This document shows positions 49,001 through 62,457 of a DNA stretch of 64,000 nt, in pieces (position 1 is the first letter of the stretch; each line of letters begins with the position of its first letter). The stretch comes from Polytrichum commune (lineage: Eukaryota > Streptophyta > Polytrichopsida > Polytrichales > Polytrichaceae): contig OX485805.1 in the NCBI GenBank assembly GCA_950295325.1, forward strand, positions 33,219,501 through 33,283,500, read 5' to 3'. The position numbers were made by a program, and so were the translations under genes. The notes beneath the pieces are model-generated. The model ran no database searches. It was not told where the DNA came from and saw only the letters and a program-made list of their open reading frames with translations.

Positions 49001-49702
49001 GCAAGCCATGTGGCATGTACAAAAAAAAACCATCATGGGCTCCGTGCTCTAATACAGATCAACCAACACAAAGAGATCATTCAACCTTCTTATAGATTCA
49101 TAGACAAAGGTACAATAAATTTATAACAAAATTGTATAATTTGTTGGAACGGACTCCAACAATGATAAATGTAAAGCCCCGCAACGATATCTACAATAAG
49201 CCCTTTATAGTTCTCAACTCTCACATGTTGTGATTTTTATAACATCGAATTACTAAGATGTTGAAGGTCCAAGTAACACCATTGACAAACAATAAGGTAA
49301 GTTGGTTAGCCTTTGTGAGACTGTATATTAAGGTCAAAAACCACTACATGACACATTGGGCTAAAGGATTTGTTTCTACCCCATTATTGGCATCTACAAT
49401 ATGTTATCTTGGTGTAATTTCCGAATAAACTAATGTATGTACACGAAAGCCTTGATTTATTAAAGGGGTTGGCATACTTGTTGATAACGATAAGGAATTT
49501 TCCTCCAGTGTGAAGAGTTAGAGAGCCATCTCCCTTTGTGAATAACTCCCAAAACAACCTTTCATTTTGTATTCACCTTTTCATGTCAAAGCTTGCTTGA
49601 ATTTTACACTCTGGAATATTGACAACCCACAAAATCACTGCACATAACAATTTTTTTTTGAACTTTGACATGGAATCCGTGCCACTTTAAAGGTGACAAC
49701 CT
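46059..49702. other. Gene-free stretch with a G run
   Basis: Short open frames on both strands have no recognisable domain. A run of 11 G lies at 47745-47755. The right end is the 3' UTR of the BTB gene on the minus strand. Confidence 0.5.
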
Positions 49703-50347
49703 TCATGAAGAGCAAACTTCAGACGTTAAGGGAGCTACATCCATCTCCATCTCTGTTTCTTGTTGAGTTGCCCGAAGCTTGCTACACCACGAATCAAATG
49801 CCTCACTCAAATCCGGCCATACTTTTCGGCACTTTAAGCATGCACTGATCCAAATCTTGAAAATTCTTTCTTGGTCCAACATGGGAAGAGTTTCAACCAC
49901 AACGCCCAAACCATGTTCAAGATTTCTTTGCAACTCATTTTCTTTTCCAAAATTTTCATCACCGTCATTACCTAGCTTGGCAACTACAGGCAACCATGTT
50001 GATACAAGAGCCAACCTGACAGCCCGTGGTGAGACTACCTCTCCTTTCTGGAGTGCTTGAAACATACGAACCAAGATGTGAAATAATGTCTCTGTGAAAG
50101 GATTTTGAAACATCCTTGATACCATCAATTGAGCCAGTTCATGTTCCTCTGAGAACATTTTTACAGCTACATCTGCTATTTGGAGGGCGTACAATTCATC
50201 CAATAGCCATCGCAATGCTGAGCATGCCATTGCGACCTGATGAAAGGCCAGATATAATATTACATCATATAAATCTGGAACTTTACGATGATAACCAAAA
50301 CCATATGAAGAATGTTGTAGATTCTAGATGTAAAGAACTTGCAAAAG

Positions 50348-50389
<42 letters not shown>

Positions 50390-52054
50390 TCTAACCTCTT
50401 CACTCAATTTTGGGCAATATTAAGACAATTAGATGAACACAATTATAGATTGCTATATTGTGCCAACAATGCAACAAATTTTTATAGCTCCTCTTGTTTT
50501 ATATCTTCATAGGGTTTACTTGTAGCCAAAATGAGAGAAGGTTACATCACAATATTATGTTGATGAGGCAAGGTCATTCTATTTTAATCATGATACTAAT
50601 GATACAAATATTTGACAACTTGATTATTGACCAAAAATGGATTGTCTTATAAAGACACACCAATGTGATTGAATATTGTCTCAATATTGTGACAACTTCC
50701 ATACAGAGGACAATATTGAGACAATATTGAAAAATAGGTGGGTCATGTTTGTGATCTTTCATAGTTTTGACATTTAGAAAAAATGAAAGACAAGATTTTG
50801 CATGCTAAGCATGGACACATTTGAGTGAACCCTCGTCCACAAAAATTTTAAGTCAAATTGCAAAATTCTTTGTATCCAACAATGAGGGAATTCTTGAAGA
50901 ATATCCACAAAGAAAAATGTATACTAGTTTGTGAATTTGAAAATGCCATTACTAAATGTGCATCACGACAACGTACCAAGACAAATGTATTACAATCAAG
51001 AATTTTCCAACTACATTCTCATGAATCATATTGGATCTTGTTGTAGAGCAAATAAATATATCACCTGGTGAGCATTCCAAGAGAAGAAGTTTGAGAATTT
51101 CCGCAACTGGACCTTCAATTGCTCAAGATTTCCCTGAAACTCTTTAAACAATGCCACCTCATTGACACTAGCAAAAGCTGGAGATGCAGACGGGTGCACA
51201 TTGGCAAGCAACACCCTCTCGGTTATGTCTCGGGCTTTCGGTGGTGCACCATTTGTGACAAGTGACAAGAGTTCCCCAAGCACATCCTTCATGATGTCCA
51301 CCGGTTTACAACTTGGTGATTCATCTAGCATGCACAAACGGGTAGCCAAGTCTGGGGATACTTGCAAATGCAGGTTCGCCACGCATCCCCTTATCGCCAC
51401 CTCATTTTCTGGCGTCCACGGGATGGCCTCGAGGTACCGCATACATGCATCCACACAATCATGGAACAACAACTCTGCGGCCACCTCCAATATCCCCAAT
51501 GCGTCTTGCACGTCGTTAAATGCTGTGTGCTTCACTCTATCTGGCACATACAACAATTGAATACACCTCACATAGGTGCTTGGATTGGTGCACTTGTCCA
51601 ATGTTATTTCTAAAGGTTGCTTCACATTATTGCAATTATCTCCATTTGCCCAACGCTCGCTCAACCTTGTGTCAAAAAACTCTGATCGTCGTAGTGCGCG
51701 TGAGTGGAGCAATAACGGCGGTAGTGTTGGCCCCTCCACCGGCCTCAAAATCACAATTACATCTGCCGTCTCTTCTTCACCATAGCGAGGCGCAACACCT
51801 TGCCCTGTCGCCATGGCTTCCAGGGACCTCCGTGGCAAGTAGGGTGCCGCACCCCAACGGGCTAGACGAGCCCTCTTGCGCGCTCGTGGCCGCCCCATGC
51901 CCATGCTCGCCGCCCCTCCACTGTTGCATAGTGGCCCATGCCCATGATGTGTGTGGTGGCCCCGCAAGGCCATGGACATAGGCGCCTCCGCCATGGGCAT
52001 CACGGGCATGGGCATGCTTCCGACTCGCCCATATCCCCCACATGGATGCATCAC
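49703..52054 (-). CDS. BTB/POZ domain protein
   Basis: Two exons, 52054-51065 and 50236-49703, join in phase 0 to 507 residues. Residues 1-50 are Met/His/Gly-rich. RPRARKRARLARW (55-67) looks like a nuclear localisation signal. The BTB fold is about 97-200: ADVIVILRP, then LLLHSRALRRSEFFDTRLSERW (the H-x-x-L-x-x-S-x-F-F pattern), and LEITLDKCTNPSTYVRCIQLLY. A BACK-like helical part follows, with VAAELLFHDCVDACMRYLEA. The C-terminal exon is helical (ALRWLLDELYALQIADVAV) and ends in an acidic tail. BTB proteins of this kind link substrates to CUL3 ubiquitin ligases; it resembles the At1g63850/At3g05675 group of plants. Targets are unknown. The intron (50237-51064) holds a CT microsatellite close to exon 2. 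Confidence 0.88.
50353..50384. repeat. (CT)16 microsatellite in the BTB gene intron
   Basis: An uninterrupted 32-base run of CT, about 120 bases upstream of exon 2 on the minus strand, where it reads as (AG)16. Because it is purine-rich on the transcript it is not the polypyrimidine tract. It is likely to vary in length among individuals. Confidence 0.95.
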
Positions 52055-55000
52055 AACTTCCCCTAATTACAATGCCGCCCCCACATGATTTTTCACAAGT
52101 GATCTCAAGCAAAATCCTGTTGCTGGTGATTAAGCCACCTCAAGTTTTAAATTACATGTGGAGAAAGTACATGTGAGTGTGCATCTCTTTGCAATGATGC
52201 ACAAATAGTTGTGTTTATTGCCATCATATCCATGCCCACCTTCAAAAATAAATTGGTTTCTCTATAAGCCTTTGATGTCGTTCATTTCAAGAAATTTTCC
52301 TCATGAAACACATTTTATTATAACAACTAGCTTGCAAACATTGCCTTGTCTTCAATTTGTGGCTAAGTTGCTCTTTGATTCCATTTTATAACATTATGAC
52401 ATAAGAAGTTTGCATGTCAAGTTTTTTTTGGTCGTCTAATCCAATAGAAGTCCACCACATATATTTCCATTGATCAAGTTTTATCTAAGGAAGTTTGAGC
52501 ATACCAGTGGATATGCAAGGCTTCAAGGTAGGTGTTTTCTAGACAAGGGTGTTTGTTTTTTATGTTGTTTGAGTATCAAAGGATGGATTTGTTGCACCTA
52601 AAATGGATGCAGAACATTATGATAAACTTTGTTATGACTTTGCAAACCCTTATCTAGCTGAGGTTTTATTACTAGGATTCATAGGCATAGCAAGGTCTTT
52701 AGTACAAATAAAACCTTTTGTTTCCATGGGTAAAGGCATTACTTTGAATGGACATTGGAATAGCTATCGGATTGTGTCTTATGTTGATCGGATTGCATTG
52801 CAAACATTTTCAAGGGGTGTGTTTACATTTTGAGTCTCCAACATCATGTGTTGGGTGGGATTGCTCATTCTAGAATGACATTTGGGTATTTTGAGGTAGT
52901 GTATCATTAACACTTTGATCTCAAGTACATTGCAAATGCCACCGCACAAAATGTAATTGCCGCATAGGGAAATTGGTCCATCACATTGATCACTTGAATG
53001 CTTGGAACAACCACGTCAAAATATGGAGGAACAAACGTGCCTTTGACAAGTCATGTTGCACATATTGCTCCCCACGTCGAGCAAGTGCTTTTGTTAATAG
53101 CCCTGCCAACAAAACCCGCTCCGATTGCATGTGGTAAGCCAAATTAAAGCAACTCCTATCACTTGATGCTTGGATGGCTCTCTTAAATGGCAAGAGTTTG
53201 TAATCTAAGATTACTTTGCATTTTGAAAATCGTTTTTTTGCAAAAGAGAAATAAATAGTCTTAAAAGAGTGTTGCAATTGTTTTAATCAAGAGAAAGGCC
53301 TTGATCTTGGAGAGTTCAAATTCATTCAAAATGTATCTAATTTTTTGAATTGGTATTGAGTAGGTCATGGGGTAATATTAGGGTGTCAAGAGAAGAGAAG
53401 TGGAAGGGGGAGAGATGGAAGCCCATGGGGTGCCTTCAAAGTGGCTCATGAGATATGTGGCGTATCCACCAATAGTAGTTGTCTACAAAGAGGCACCCTT
53501 TCAACCAAGAGGTGCCTTTCAAAGTTCCCAAAAGTGGACACTAGTAACCCACCAATACTATCAAAGTAGATTGACTATTTTTTTTAGGCATCGAAGAACT
53601 TTATTAACCAAAAAATAAAATATTTTTTAGTCTCATGCCTCAAACTCATCTTTGAGTATCAATCAAAATACATCACATAAATGACCATTTTTTTTATTAA
53701 AAAAAAAACTTATTTCAAAAAATCATCTAATGTGTCTACCAGGATCTTTCCTCGCCATCTTCAAATCCAAGAATTGAGGATTTAATATAGTTTCAGAAAT
53801 AGGCTTTGAAAAAAATTTAAAAAAGTAAGTTTATAATCCAAAATCCTCTTGATCAAGTCCATGAATGCAAAAATAAAGATTTCAAGAATTTTGAATTTCT
53901 AGGAAATATTAGGATTTGCATAAAAGCCGCATAGGTAGGACAATATGTGTCTTGTCTACTATCCACTATTAGGAAGTCAATATCTCACATATGTGAGTCA
54001 AAATGCCAATTGTAGGTTTCATGTTCAGCCCAATGCAAAAGTCTTACTACTATTTATTTTTGCAAGGGCCCAAGATTGAGTCATCAAATCCTTGTTTTGA
54101 TGAATTGGGGACTACATAATAGAAAATCCTGAGTCTTTCATTAATCATACCAAGACTTCATTGAGAGTCTCAAAAACTTCATGCTATAATCAGTGTCATG
54201 TAGACAATCTAAATCTTGACACTTGAGACCTCATGTAAAATCACAAGATTGTTTTGTTCTCTTGCCAATTGTACTTGAGATGTGTGTAAACAAGGCCTAA
54301 CTTAGTGGGTGCCACATGGCTTGTTACCCTCGTTTGCTTGCTACGTTCCATGGCATCACAAATTGTGGATTTTATTTTCAATATTACAAGTCATTTTCCA
54401 CGTCACAACAATCATCAAGGATATTGCAAAAGTTGAGTGTCAACAAAAAGATCCAAGAATTGTTTCTACTGTCATCCTCTCCTTGGGCCACAAGTGGAGG
54501 TTTGTGCAAATTTAAAGCAAAATTTGACCGTTTTAGTAAATATAGATATCCTTACTTCCTTTTTCTTTTAGTCTTGAGTCCTTTATCTTTTCTTTAAGGG
54601 CCTTTCACACAGATACAACACATTTCTATTGAGATGGGGTCCACCATCAACTCCCGGGGGGTGGACTTTTTGTACCACATTCAAACTAACGTGAGTGTAC
54701 GAAGTGGTATTATTGAGGCATTAGTGTACATAATATACATAATGGAGAGGTATTATTTTTCTCTAGTGTGAACTTTTAGAAAGGCTATTAATTTCTTTGA
54801 AGTAAAGGTAGATGTACAAAAGGGGGCCCTAAGGTTTAGAGAATTTTTTTTAATAATAGATGTGTTAGTTTCATTCAATTTTGTTTTCATTCATTGTTGT
54901 CATGTTGTCATAGTTCTTAATGACTAACATGTATGTTCATGCTAGGGTTTGCATTTGGATTCTAAGTTTTTATAAACTAGAAGCTCTTGGAGCGCTCATG

Positions 55001-58000
55001 GGCTTCCTAAATATTTGCTCTCTTTGTTTGGTTGATGCAATCGTTGACTTACATGCTAAGGATGAAGAAACATCAAATACTTTCTCATTGGAAAGTGAAC
55101 AGCAATTCTATGTGTAATATAGGCTTATTTAATTCATGATTTATATTTTGTATATGTAATGAAGGCATTTATGATATTAAATTGAAAAGCTTAGTATAAT
55201 TACATGAGTCCATTTTCTAGCATGCCTTTAGAACGCATACATTTATTTTTCTTTATAAAATTCTTGTATATAGGGGGTTTAATCTCATAGCGATCCACAC
55301 ACGTCATTTAGGTTTCTAGTGCACAATCTACACCGCGGGCATCAACTTCGCATATATTCCCATGGATGTAGGAAAATTTGTGTAGCTTTGCATAAACATG
55401 CATAAACCTAATACCTAGTAAGGGGTTTAGTGTAAATTGGCATGCCAAATACTCGTCGCCCCTCACATGAAGGTTTTGTTGGCATTATTCCTACCCTCCC
55501 CCTTCTCCGTTCTAGTGCCCAAAAATTGAACCACACATTTTGGTTATCGTTCCTTTGTTGATGCGTTTGTCAATGCTCATGACTTGCGTTGAACTTGGAA
55601 TGAAGGGTGCATTCAACACCATACAACATGGGATGTTGGGGCATGATGATGTGAATTGGTTTTGGGTGGGATTAGTGGGTGGTTGAATGTTGCTATGATC
55701 TAGGGCATGTCTTCATGATTTGGTGGTGGAGGCGATTGTTGGTGACAATTTTTTGAGCATTTTGCACACAACAATGGCAACTCAATATGGTATGTGGAGT
55801 TGTACGGCAATGTTATGGGCATACATATAAGTGAAATTCACAAATGTTATAACTAAAATGAGGAAGTCTTCATAGTCTTTGAATTCAACCCTCATTAAAT
55901 AATTGTTTATCTAGATGCCAATGTGCTTTTCCAACCCAAAAATGTGCAATAGATTTGTGCAATGTGTACGAGACCTTCAAGAGCTTGGTGCTCTCATGTT
56001 TTAGCACTTCCAAATCAAGAATTTAGGGTTTGTTGAAGAATCATTGATTATAGGACATTTGTGTCAATCTCAAATGTAGGATTTCATGTTGCTTATAATG
56101 AATTGTTTTTGTTGCATGATATGATGTAAGGTCTTGTTGTCCATTCATGAGATACTTGCTATATGTTCACTTGATATTTAGGGACATGCAAAGTTACCAA
56201 TCAAAAGAAGAGAATTCTGACACGATTGTAGAATAATTTTAGCAGTAAAATTGAAGTGGTAGCGACCCCAATTATGAAATGAACATACTCAAGTGTTTCA
56301 TGTTGGATTTTTTGCATTCAGGGTCAAGAGGGAGTTGCATGTTTCAAACTTTCACAAAAGTTGATTATGGTATGTTTGATACTTCATATCTTCAATTTAT
56401 AATGGGTTTATGTGGTTTTTCCAAGACAATCTTGTGGCTGATGATTTGAATTCAAATTGTGTGATTTTCTAATTGACATGATTGTCTATCTTGCATATAT
56501 TTTTCAATCATGTCAAACCCTTAAAATTCATATATAAGATGCTTGAATATGTAATTGCCACTATAGTTTTGTCATATTGTCTATCTATCAGTTTTAATGA
56601 GGACTTATATATTTGTGTTGATGTGTTGAGTGTGCAACCTATAAATTTCACAAACTAAATTTGTTTTTCTTTACATCAACAACATAGTATGCCATAGTTG
56701 TGAGGATGTTTGTGTTTGCCAAAGGGTTTGGTATCATATATATGCTTATAATTTCAAGACCTTTCATTTTCAATTAGTTTCTATTCAGTTTAGTGTTGGT
56801 AATCAATTTTTGAATATTATCTTATTCACTGGCCATATGATGAAAGTGATTGAAACTTAATCTCTAATGGAGTAGTAGGGGACACTCATTTTCAACTACA
56901 TTATAAGAAGAATAATGACATAATCTATTATCTCTAGAGACAAGGATAGTCGATCACTGTCCGGTCAACTATTCCTATCTCTAGATTTAAACAACTATGG
57001 ATTTATGATGACCATACTCAACAAAGATGAATTTTTTGGAAAATGAAAATTCCTTAAGGAATTTCAGTCAAATGTGCCTAATCAAATGAAGTCCAAGTGA
57101 CCTTTGAATATAGAAAATATTGTCAAAATACCTAGATTTAAGTGTGTCATGCTTCCCTTCAAAATTTATGCCCAAAGAGAATAATAATAGAAGGTGTAAG
57201 ATTGGGTGGCTTTAATACATGGTTTAAAATATTGTGAGAAAATTTGAAATTATCCTCATCATCTTATATGGCTCAATATCAAATGTTGTAGGTTGGACAT
57301 GCACTCAAAACGAAGCTTTGTGAAGTAGTGTACATTTGTCATCATGGAACCTTGTCTAATGATGGATCCCATCATGGTTAGCTACAATTCAATACCTCTT
57401 ACATTGGCTTTCACGATTATATATTGTCAGGATTGCTACATCATCTTGATGGCAAAAGGAGAACCCAAAGATATTGATTTTAAGATCAATGATCTTGACA
57501 TCTTAACCATTCTCCTCATCATGGTGAACATTTTTATTTTTTTCATTTTATTTTGCATAAGTTTGTTCTTTGTCATTCATGCTTATATTAACATGGTGTC
57601 AGACTTCAAATTTTGCTTATGTTGGGCCACAGATGTCTTGTGGCTCTCCAATGTTTGGGTGGTCTCCATTCCTTGGTTGTCGCCTCAACAACATTCCTAC
57701 ACGGAAAGTTCCAGGGCATTACAAAATGGTGCATGACAATGGTAGTTCTGGTAGTTGCAAGCTTGCAGAACTTTGGCTGCTCTTCAAAACAATGCTCGTT
57801 CTTGTGTTTGTTGGGAAAATAATTTGCTTGTGAACACGGTAGGGAATATTATGAAAGAAGGATAGATATTGCAGTGGATCACCCCTTGGCTATTGTGAAA
57901 GGCGCAAGCTTTGAGACCAGTTTGCAATGCAAGGCAAATTATAGACAATGCAAGGCAAGTTTTCTTTGCATAACCATTGTTTATAATTATTTCCCCCTTT

Positions 58001-58768
58001 TGAGATGAATCAATAAGGAGCACAAACATGGGGGTCATGTGCATCTCTATATGTGTATGTATTTGTACAAATAAGGCAATCTGTCCACTTTGAGTTCAGT
58101 GTTCTTATTGTGAGAATAAGATTGTGGACTAGGGAGGGGTCGTGTGCTCGTGTTGTCGATCTTAGTAGGGGTAGATGTTGTGGGATGGGATGTACTCAAT
58201 CGGTTCTCACACATGGACATTTATGGCATTTGCTGAGAATTATAACACAAAATGGGCCACCTCTCTCAAGGAAGGCAAGGTTGTAGTCTTTGTGAATAAA
58301 GTAGTTTGGAGATTTGTTTCATTTAGGTCGTATTGTTGTTGTTTTTTGTGTTCCAAATACTTTTAATGCATCATTTGACAAACCGGCATCGAAAGTAGGT
58401 GTCCAAAATTTGAAGACTTTTGGAGTGGCCAAACACATGGTGTTTCTTTTCAACATTAAGCTCCATATTCTAGAACTTGAATTTTGTAGTGTCCGCTTAT
58501 TCATGTGGGAACTTTTTGATCTTGCCATTCGTTCATCGATGGATTATTTTGAAATTCTCGCCCTAACAAATTTGAGGTTTTTGTTTGCCAGGGAGGTCGA
58601 GCAACCTTGTGCCCCTTTCTTCCTTGCCTCTTCACATCCTATCCAGTATGAAGAATTGGTGTTAGTAACTTAAAATGAACATCATTGAGGACGATTGACA
58701 CATGAAGCGGAGAAGCACTTTAGGGATGATCTCAAAAAAATTGCCACATGGTGTGAGCATTCAAAAGT
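52055..58768. other. Long gene-free stretch between two host genes
   Basis: No gene recognised in 6.7 kb. Open frames on the plus strand at 57344-57833 and 58053-58673 are longer than average for the area and use fairly balanced codons (for example SHTWTFMAFAENYNTKWATS), so a decayed gene or element may lie there, but no family was recognised. The promoter of the BTB gene is at the left end and that of the kinase-fold gene at the right end. Confidence 0.45.
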
Positions 58769-61609
58769 GTGAGCATGACGATAATGTTAAACTCACAACA
58801 TGCCTTATTAAATCACACAAATACAAATCCCCACACCCACTTGTCCACGCCCACCCTTTCTAATTTTGAAATATATAATTGTAGATTCCTCCCCCTCACC
58901 ATCTCCGTATCTTCTTCTCTTGCGCTATCTGGACATCTCTTACAAGCTCCTGGGCCATACAAACCTTCACCTTGCACATCCAAAACACGATCATGTGGCA
59001 TAACACCAATTTCAGAGGTTGTTAGAGATAGCCTTCTTTTTAACTACGAGGACCGCGGTAGTGGGGGATGGAAAAGCCCACTAAGTGTAGCAAGTTCAGG
59101 AGGGTACGTCGAAGACAAATTTGAGGGAGAAATGCTAGCACTAGAACCCTTTTATTCAGCCGGACAACCAGCTGGAGCAGCAACACCACAAGAAGATTCA
59201 GGCTTCAATTCTTTGGACCCAGAGGACACAAGTTCAAGCATTGAAAATATTGAGCGTCGTGCAAAGGCATCCATTGAGAAATTGAGGCATATTCTATACT
59301 CAGTCAAAACAAGGACCCCAGAGAACTCGGGCTCATCGGAAGGATATTGGGGATTTCATGAAGGTATTATGCAATTTTGTCTTGCTCACCTCCTCATTAA
59401 TCAATTTCTTGTTGTGTTTTTGTGAGAGACAATGGACTAATGGCTCAATGTTACCTTGTCAGCATGCTAAGTTCTCACTCATGCATCAAACTATTGGCCA
59501 TACCATTTTGCCTAGAAAATCATGACAAGGAAGAGGAAATTTTTTAATACATATCAACATGGTTTACAGGACAAGGTAGAGATTCAGATACAAAATCCTC
59601 TTGCAATGGGGATTCAACCAAGGAAAGAGTCCCTAACCAACGAGAACGAGAGTTGCACCATGAACAAGAATTTTGGACATCCAATCCACAACCTGAAGCA
59701 TATACACACCACGATGCAGTGACATGCACAAGATCCACTGTGAAATTTAACAAAGAGACAAATACAGGAGTTGTGACATTGGTGGCCACAGTGAGGGGCG
59801 ATCCATTGGTGCAAGATGAGCACACAAACGAGAGAGCCATTATTCAAGCAGCACATGCATTGGCTCATGTATGTGCAACACTTGAGGAAAAAGCAAATAA
59901 TACTATTTCCGGTTGTGAGAAGCCAACTGCGCATGTTGTCCCACATGTTAATCATGTGGCCCTCACCGAGGAGGAGATCCAACACAATTGTATTATAGAC
60001 CAGTTACGGAATGGTGAGTTTACAGAAGTTTTTGAGATTAAAAAAGGGTATGGGGCAACGCCATTTCGACCTGTCTTTGTGGTCAAGCTTTCACATCCAG
60101 ATGGCACCATCTCACATGGTCTATTCAAGCCCTTCATACATGGAGATGTTCACCGTTACACCCATGCTTCACCTGAATGGGTTGCTTATCAGGTCTGTTA
60201 TTTCTTGCACAACAAATTCTTCTAGGGTGAACATTTTTGTCCAAATTTCAACGCATCTTTTGTCATTGATTCCTAATACATACTCTTAGCATGTTTAAAC
60301 TTTGAGCTATGAAGGAAATGATGATAACAATGCATTGTGTATCCTAATGATCGTACATAAATCATGGAACTTATATATTGGACATAACCATGAAACAAAC
60401 AAAATCGGATCTTATATTGGAAGTTGCTTAGAGTTGTTTTGAGAAGGCTTTACTCTAGGTCAATCATGCATAGGACGAGTACATGACAGGACATGTTGTA
60501 GGTTGGCGATAAGACCATGAATGTGAGAATGGGCCATGGTCCCACAACTTGTTCAAGAGAAAAATCCTTGGAGAGGTCATTTCTCTCTTGAGGTTGGAAG
60601 TTAAGTTTATTGATATTTGTGTTTGTAATGCAGTTAGGGCAACTTCTAGACACGGATATGGTTCCTCCTGCAGTGATGCGCCACCATGTGCAAGTAGGCG
60701 GGAAATCATATGCTCTAGGAACTCTCATTTATTTTGTACCAGATGTTCGAGTGTTGACACGCCTAGGCCCTCAGGTGCCTACATTCACATGCTCTCTTTT
60801 CCATACACATGACTCCATAATGAATTTAACAATAAGTTTGAGAATTGATAAAATTATAAATTTACTATTTTTTACAACAAGCGTTTGTTATGTTGATAAT
60901 GTTATTTTATTTTCTTTATTTTCAGTAATTGTATTTGTATTTGAGATAATTACAAAATGAGTGCTTATGGGAGCAGGAATGGGGTGTGGAGTCATCAGTT
61001 TACTTTGTGAGCAATGCGCACATTCTAGATGCGTTGGTGGGTACTGCACCACGAGAGAGAAGATTCTTCATGGAAGGCCTCCATTGGGTCCGACATGGCA
61101 AACGACGTCCCATGTTGCTGGACCACCCTGTTGGCTCTCTTAACAGAAAGTTGCATGCCATGTGGAATCCCAGAAGCAGTGCAAAGGGTGTGCGGGTATC
61201 ACACAACATCATTTACATTTGAATTGACAAACAATCTCCAGAAATCCTTCCAAATGTTCTATTGCCAACAAGGTTCCACCAGATAAGTATTTATGCAGAA
61301 ATAGGAAATTTACCATGAAGAATACACTTAAATGACTGAAAAGATAACCACGATAGTGCCACCCTATATAGATTTGTCCTCTAGCTATTCTGACTGGGAA
61401 TTCAGAGATGTTGGAACTTTTGGTTGTTTTTGCAGAAGTGTTTGAATCAAACTTTGGCTGCACTACAAAACATGGACGCTCCCTTATTGAAGGAGAAGTT
61501 GGGAGAGCACTTGTCATCAGAGGAGATTGAAAGGATATTGGAAAGAAGGGATCAGGTGGTGAACTACTTCGATTCCGTCCTCAAAAAGGCACCAGCTCTT
61601 GTAGTTTAA
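58769..61609 (+). CDS. Plastid-type kinase-fold protein of unknown role
   Basis: Five exons, 58769-59363, 59570-60192, 60634-60774, 60977-61195 and 61436-61609, join in frame to 583 residues. The N-terminus is Ser/Thr/Leu-rich with few acids, fitting a chloroplast transit peptide, followed by an acidic, low-complexity linker. The conserved part starts near 360: FEIKKGYGATPFRPVFVVKL, then HGLFKPFIHGD (a candidate Lys for nucleotide binding) and PEWVAYQ, LGQLLDTDMVPPAV, ALGTLIYFVPD. This order recalls plant and bacterial proteins with a FAM20/PI3-4-kinase-like fold. In those I remember a DRHxGHF catalytic motif and an L(I/L)DH motif; here the first reads TAPRERRFF while LLDH is kept (D502), so catalysis may be altered. 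The C-terminal helices (SSEEIERILERRDQVVNYFD) are typical. The exon 4 donor GTATCA is weak. Family assignment is from memory. Confidence 0.72.
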
Positions 61610-62457
61610 TGCCTATCAATCTCTTTCTGCCTCTGTATCTATGCCTATCCTATCCCATGCTGTTTACAGGTTTGGAGGGCAGGGGGTATTTTGATGTCCT
61701 GGGGCGCACATCCACATTTAATTTTTTTAGTTTGTTTAGAAAAATCAACCATGGCACCTCAATATATGGTCTACTCTTGGTTTGTCTCCAAATTAACAAG
61801 TATTGTATCGATTTGAATTACACTATCTCTTCTGTCATGAGTTTATGAATGAAGAAAAAGTTTAATCACTGTAGTGGAACTTGGTGAACCAAGCCAGAAA
61901 TCCTTCACTTACTCCACATATTAGTAAGTAGACTTCAACATAAAGTCACAACCATAACTCACTGGATAGAACACCTCCTGACAATTAGTGCTTCGTACTA
62001 AAAACTTAAGAGTACCTTTATCTATACCAAGGTCCATTGATCTAGAAATGCCCAACATTCCTTGAATGTTACTTGAGGAACATTCAGAATCAAATATCAT
62101 GACAAATTGCAGAAACAAATTGCTTACAAATTGTATAATTACAACACTTATTCCCTATGGGGCGATCTACTGAAAAGATAGGGAGTTGGTGCTAAATACA
62201 AGAACCTCGGCAGTTCCAGTCTTAAAACAAGGCAGTGAAGCGTTGTCCACAGCTGCTCTTGAATGATTTGTATCCTGAAAGCTGCCAACTCTACTTTGAC
62301 TTCAGGAAGAGATTCCAATTGCAGCTCCAAAGAAGCCAAACAGAACTGAGTTTTAGCTGGCTTATGACTAGTCTAAAATACATTTAACTGCATTGATATT
62401 GTATAGTACATGTGTCTTTCATGGTGCAATGTCGCTATGCATGACCTTTCTGAGCAA
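61610..62457. other. Spacer between convergent genes
   Basis: Holds the 3' UTRs of the kinase-fold gene (plus) and the PUB-domain gene (minus). The minus open frame at 62148-62339 lies beyond the PUB stop codon and is probably 3' UTR. No separate gene is seen. Confidence 0.55.

Noticed and set aside
51162-51981. Plus-strand ORFs opposite the BTB gene
   Set aside because: They are antisense shadows of the BTB coding exon, whose domain is clear on the minus strand.
62148-62339. 63-codon minus ORF as a further exon of the PUB gene
   Set aside because: It lies beyond the in-frame stop at 62458-62460; its helical look has no matching family, so it is treated as 3' UTR.
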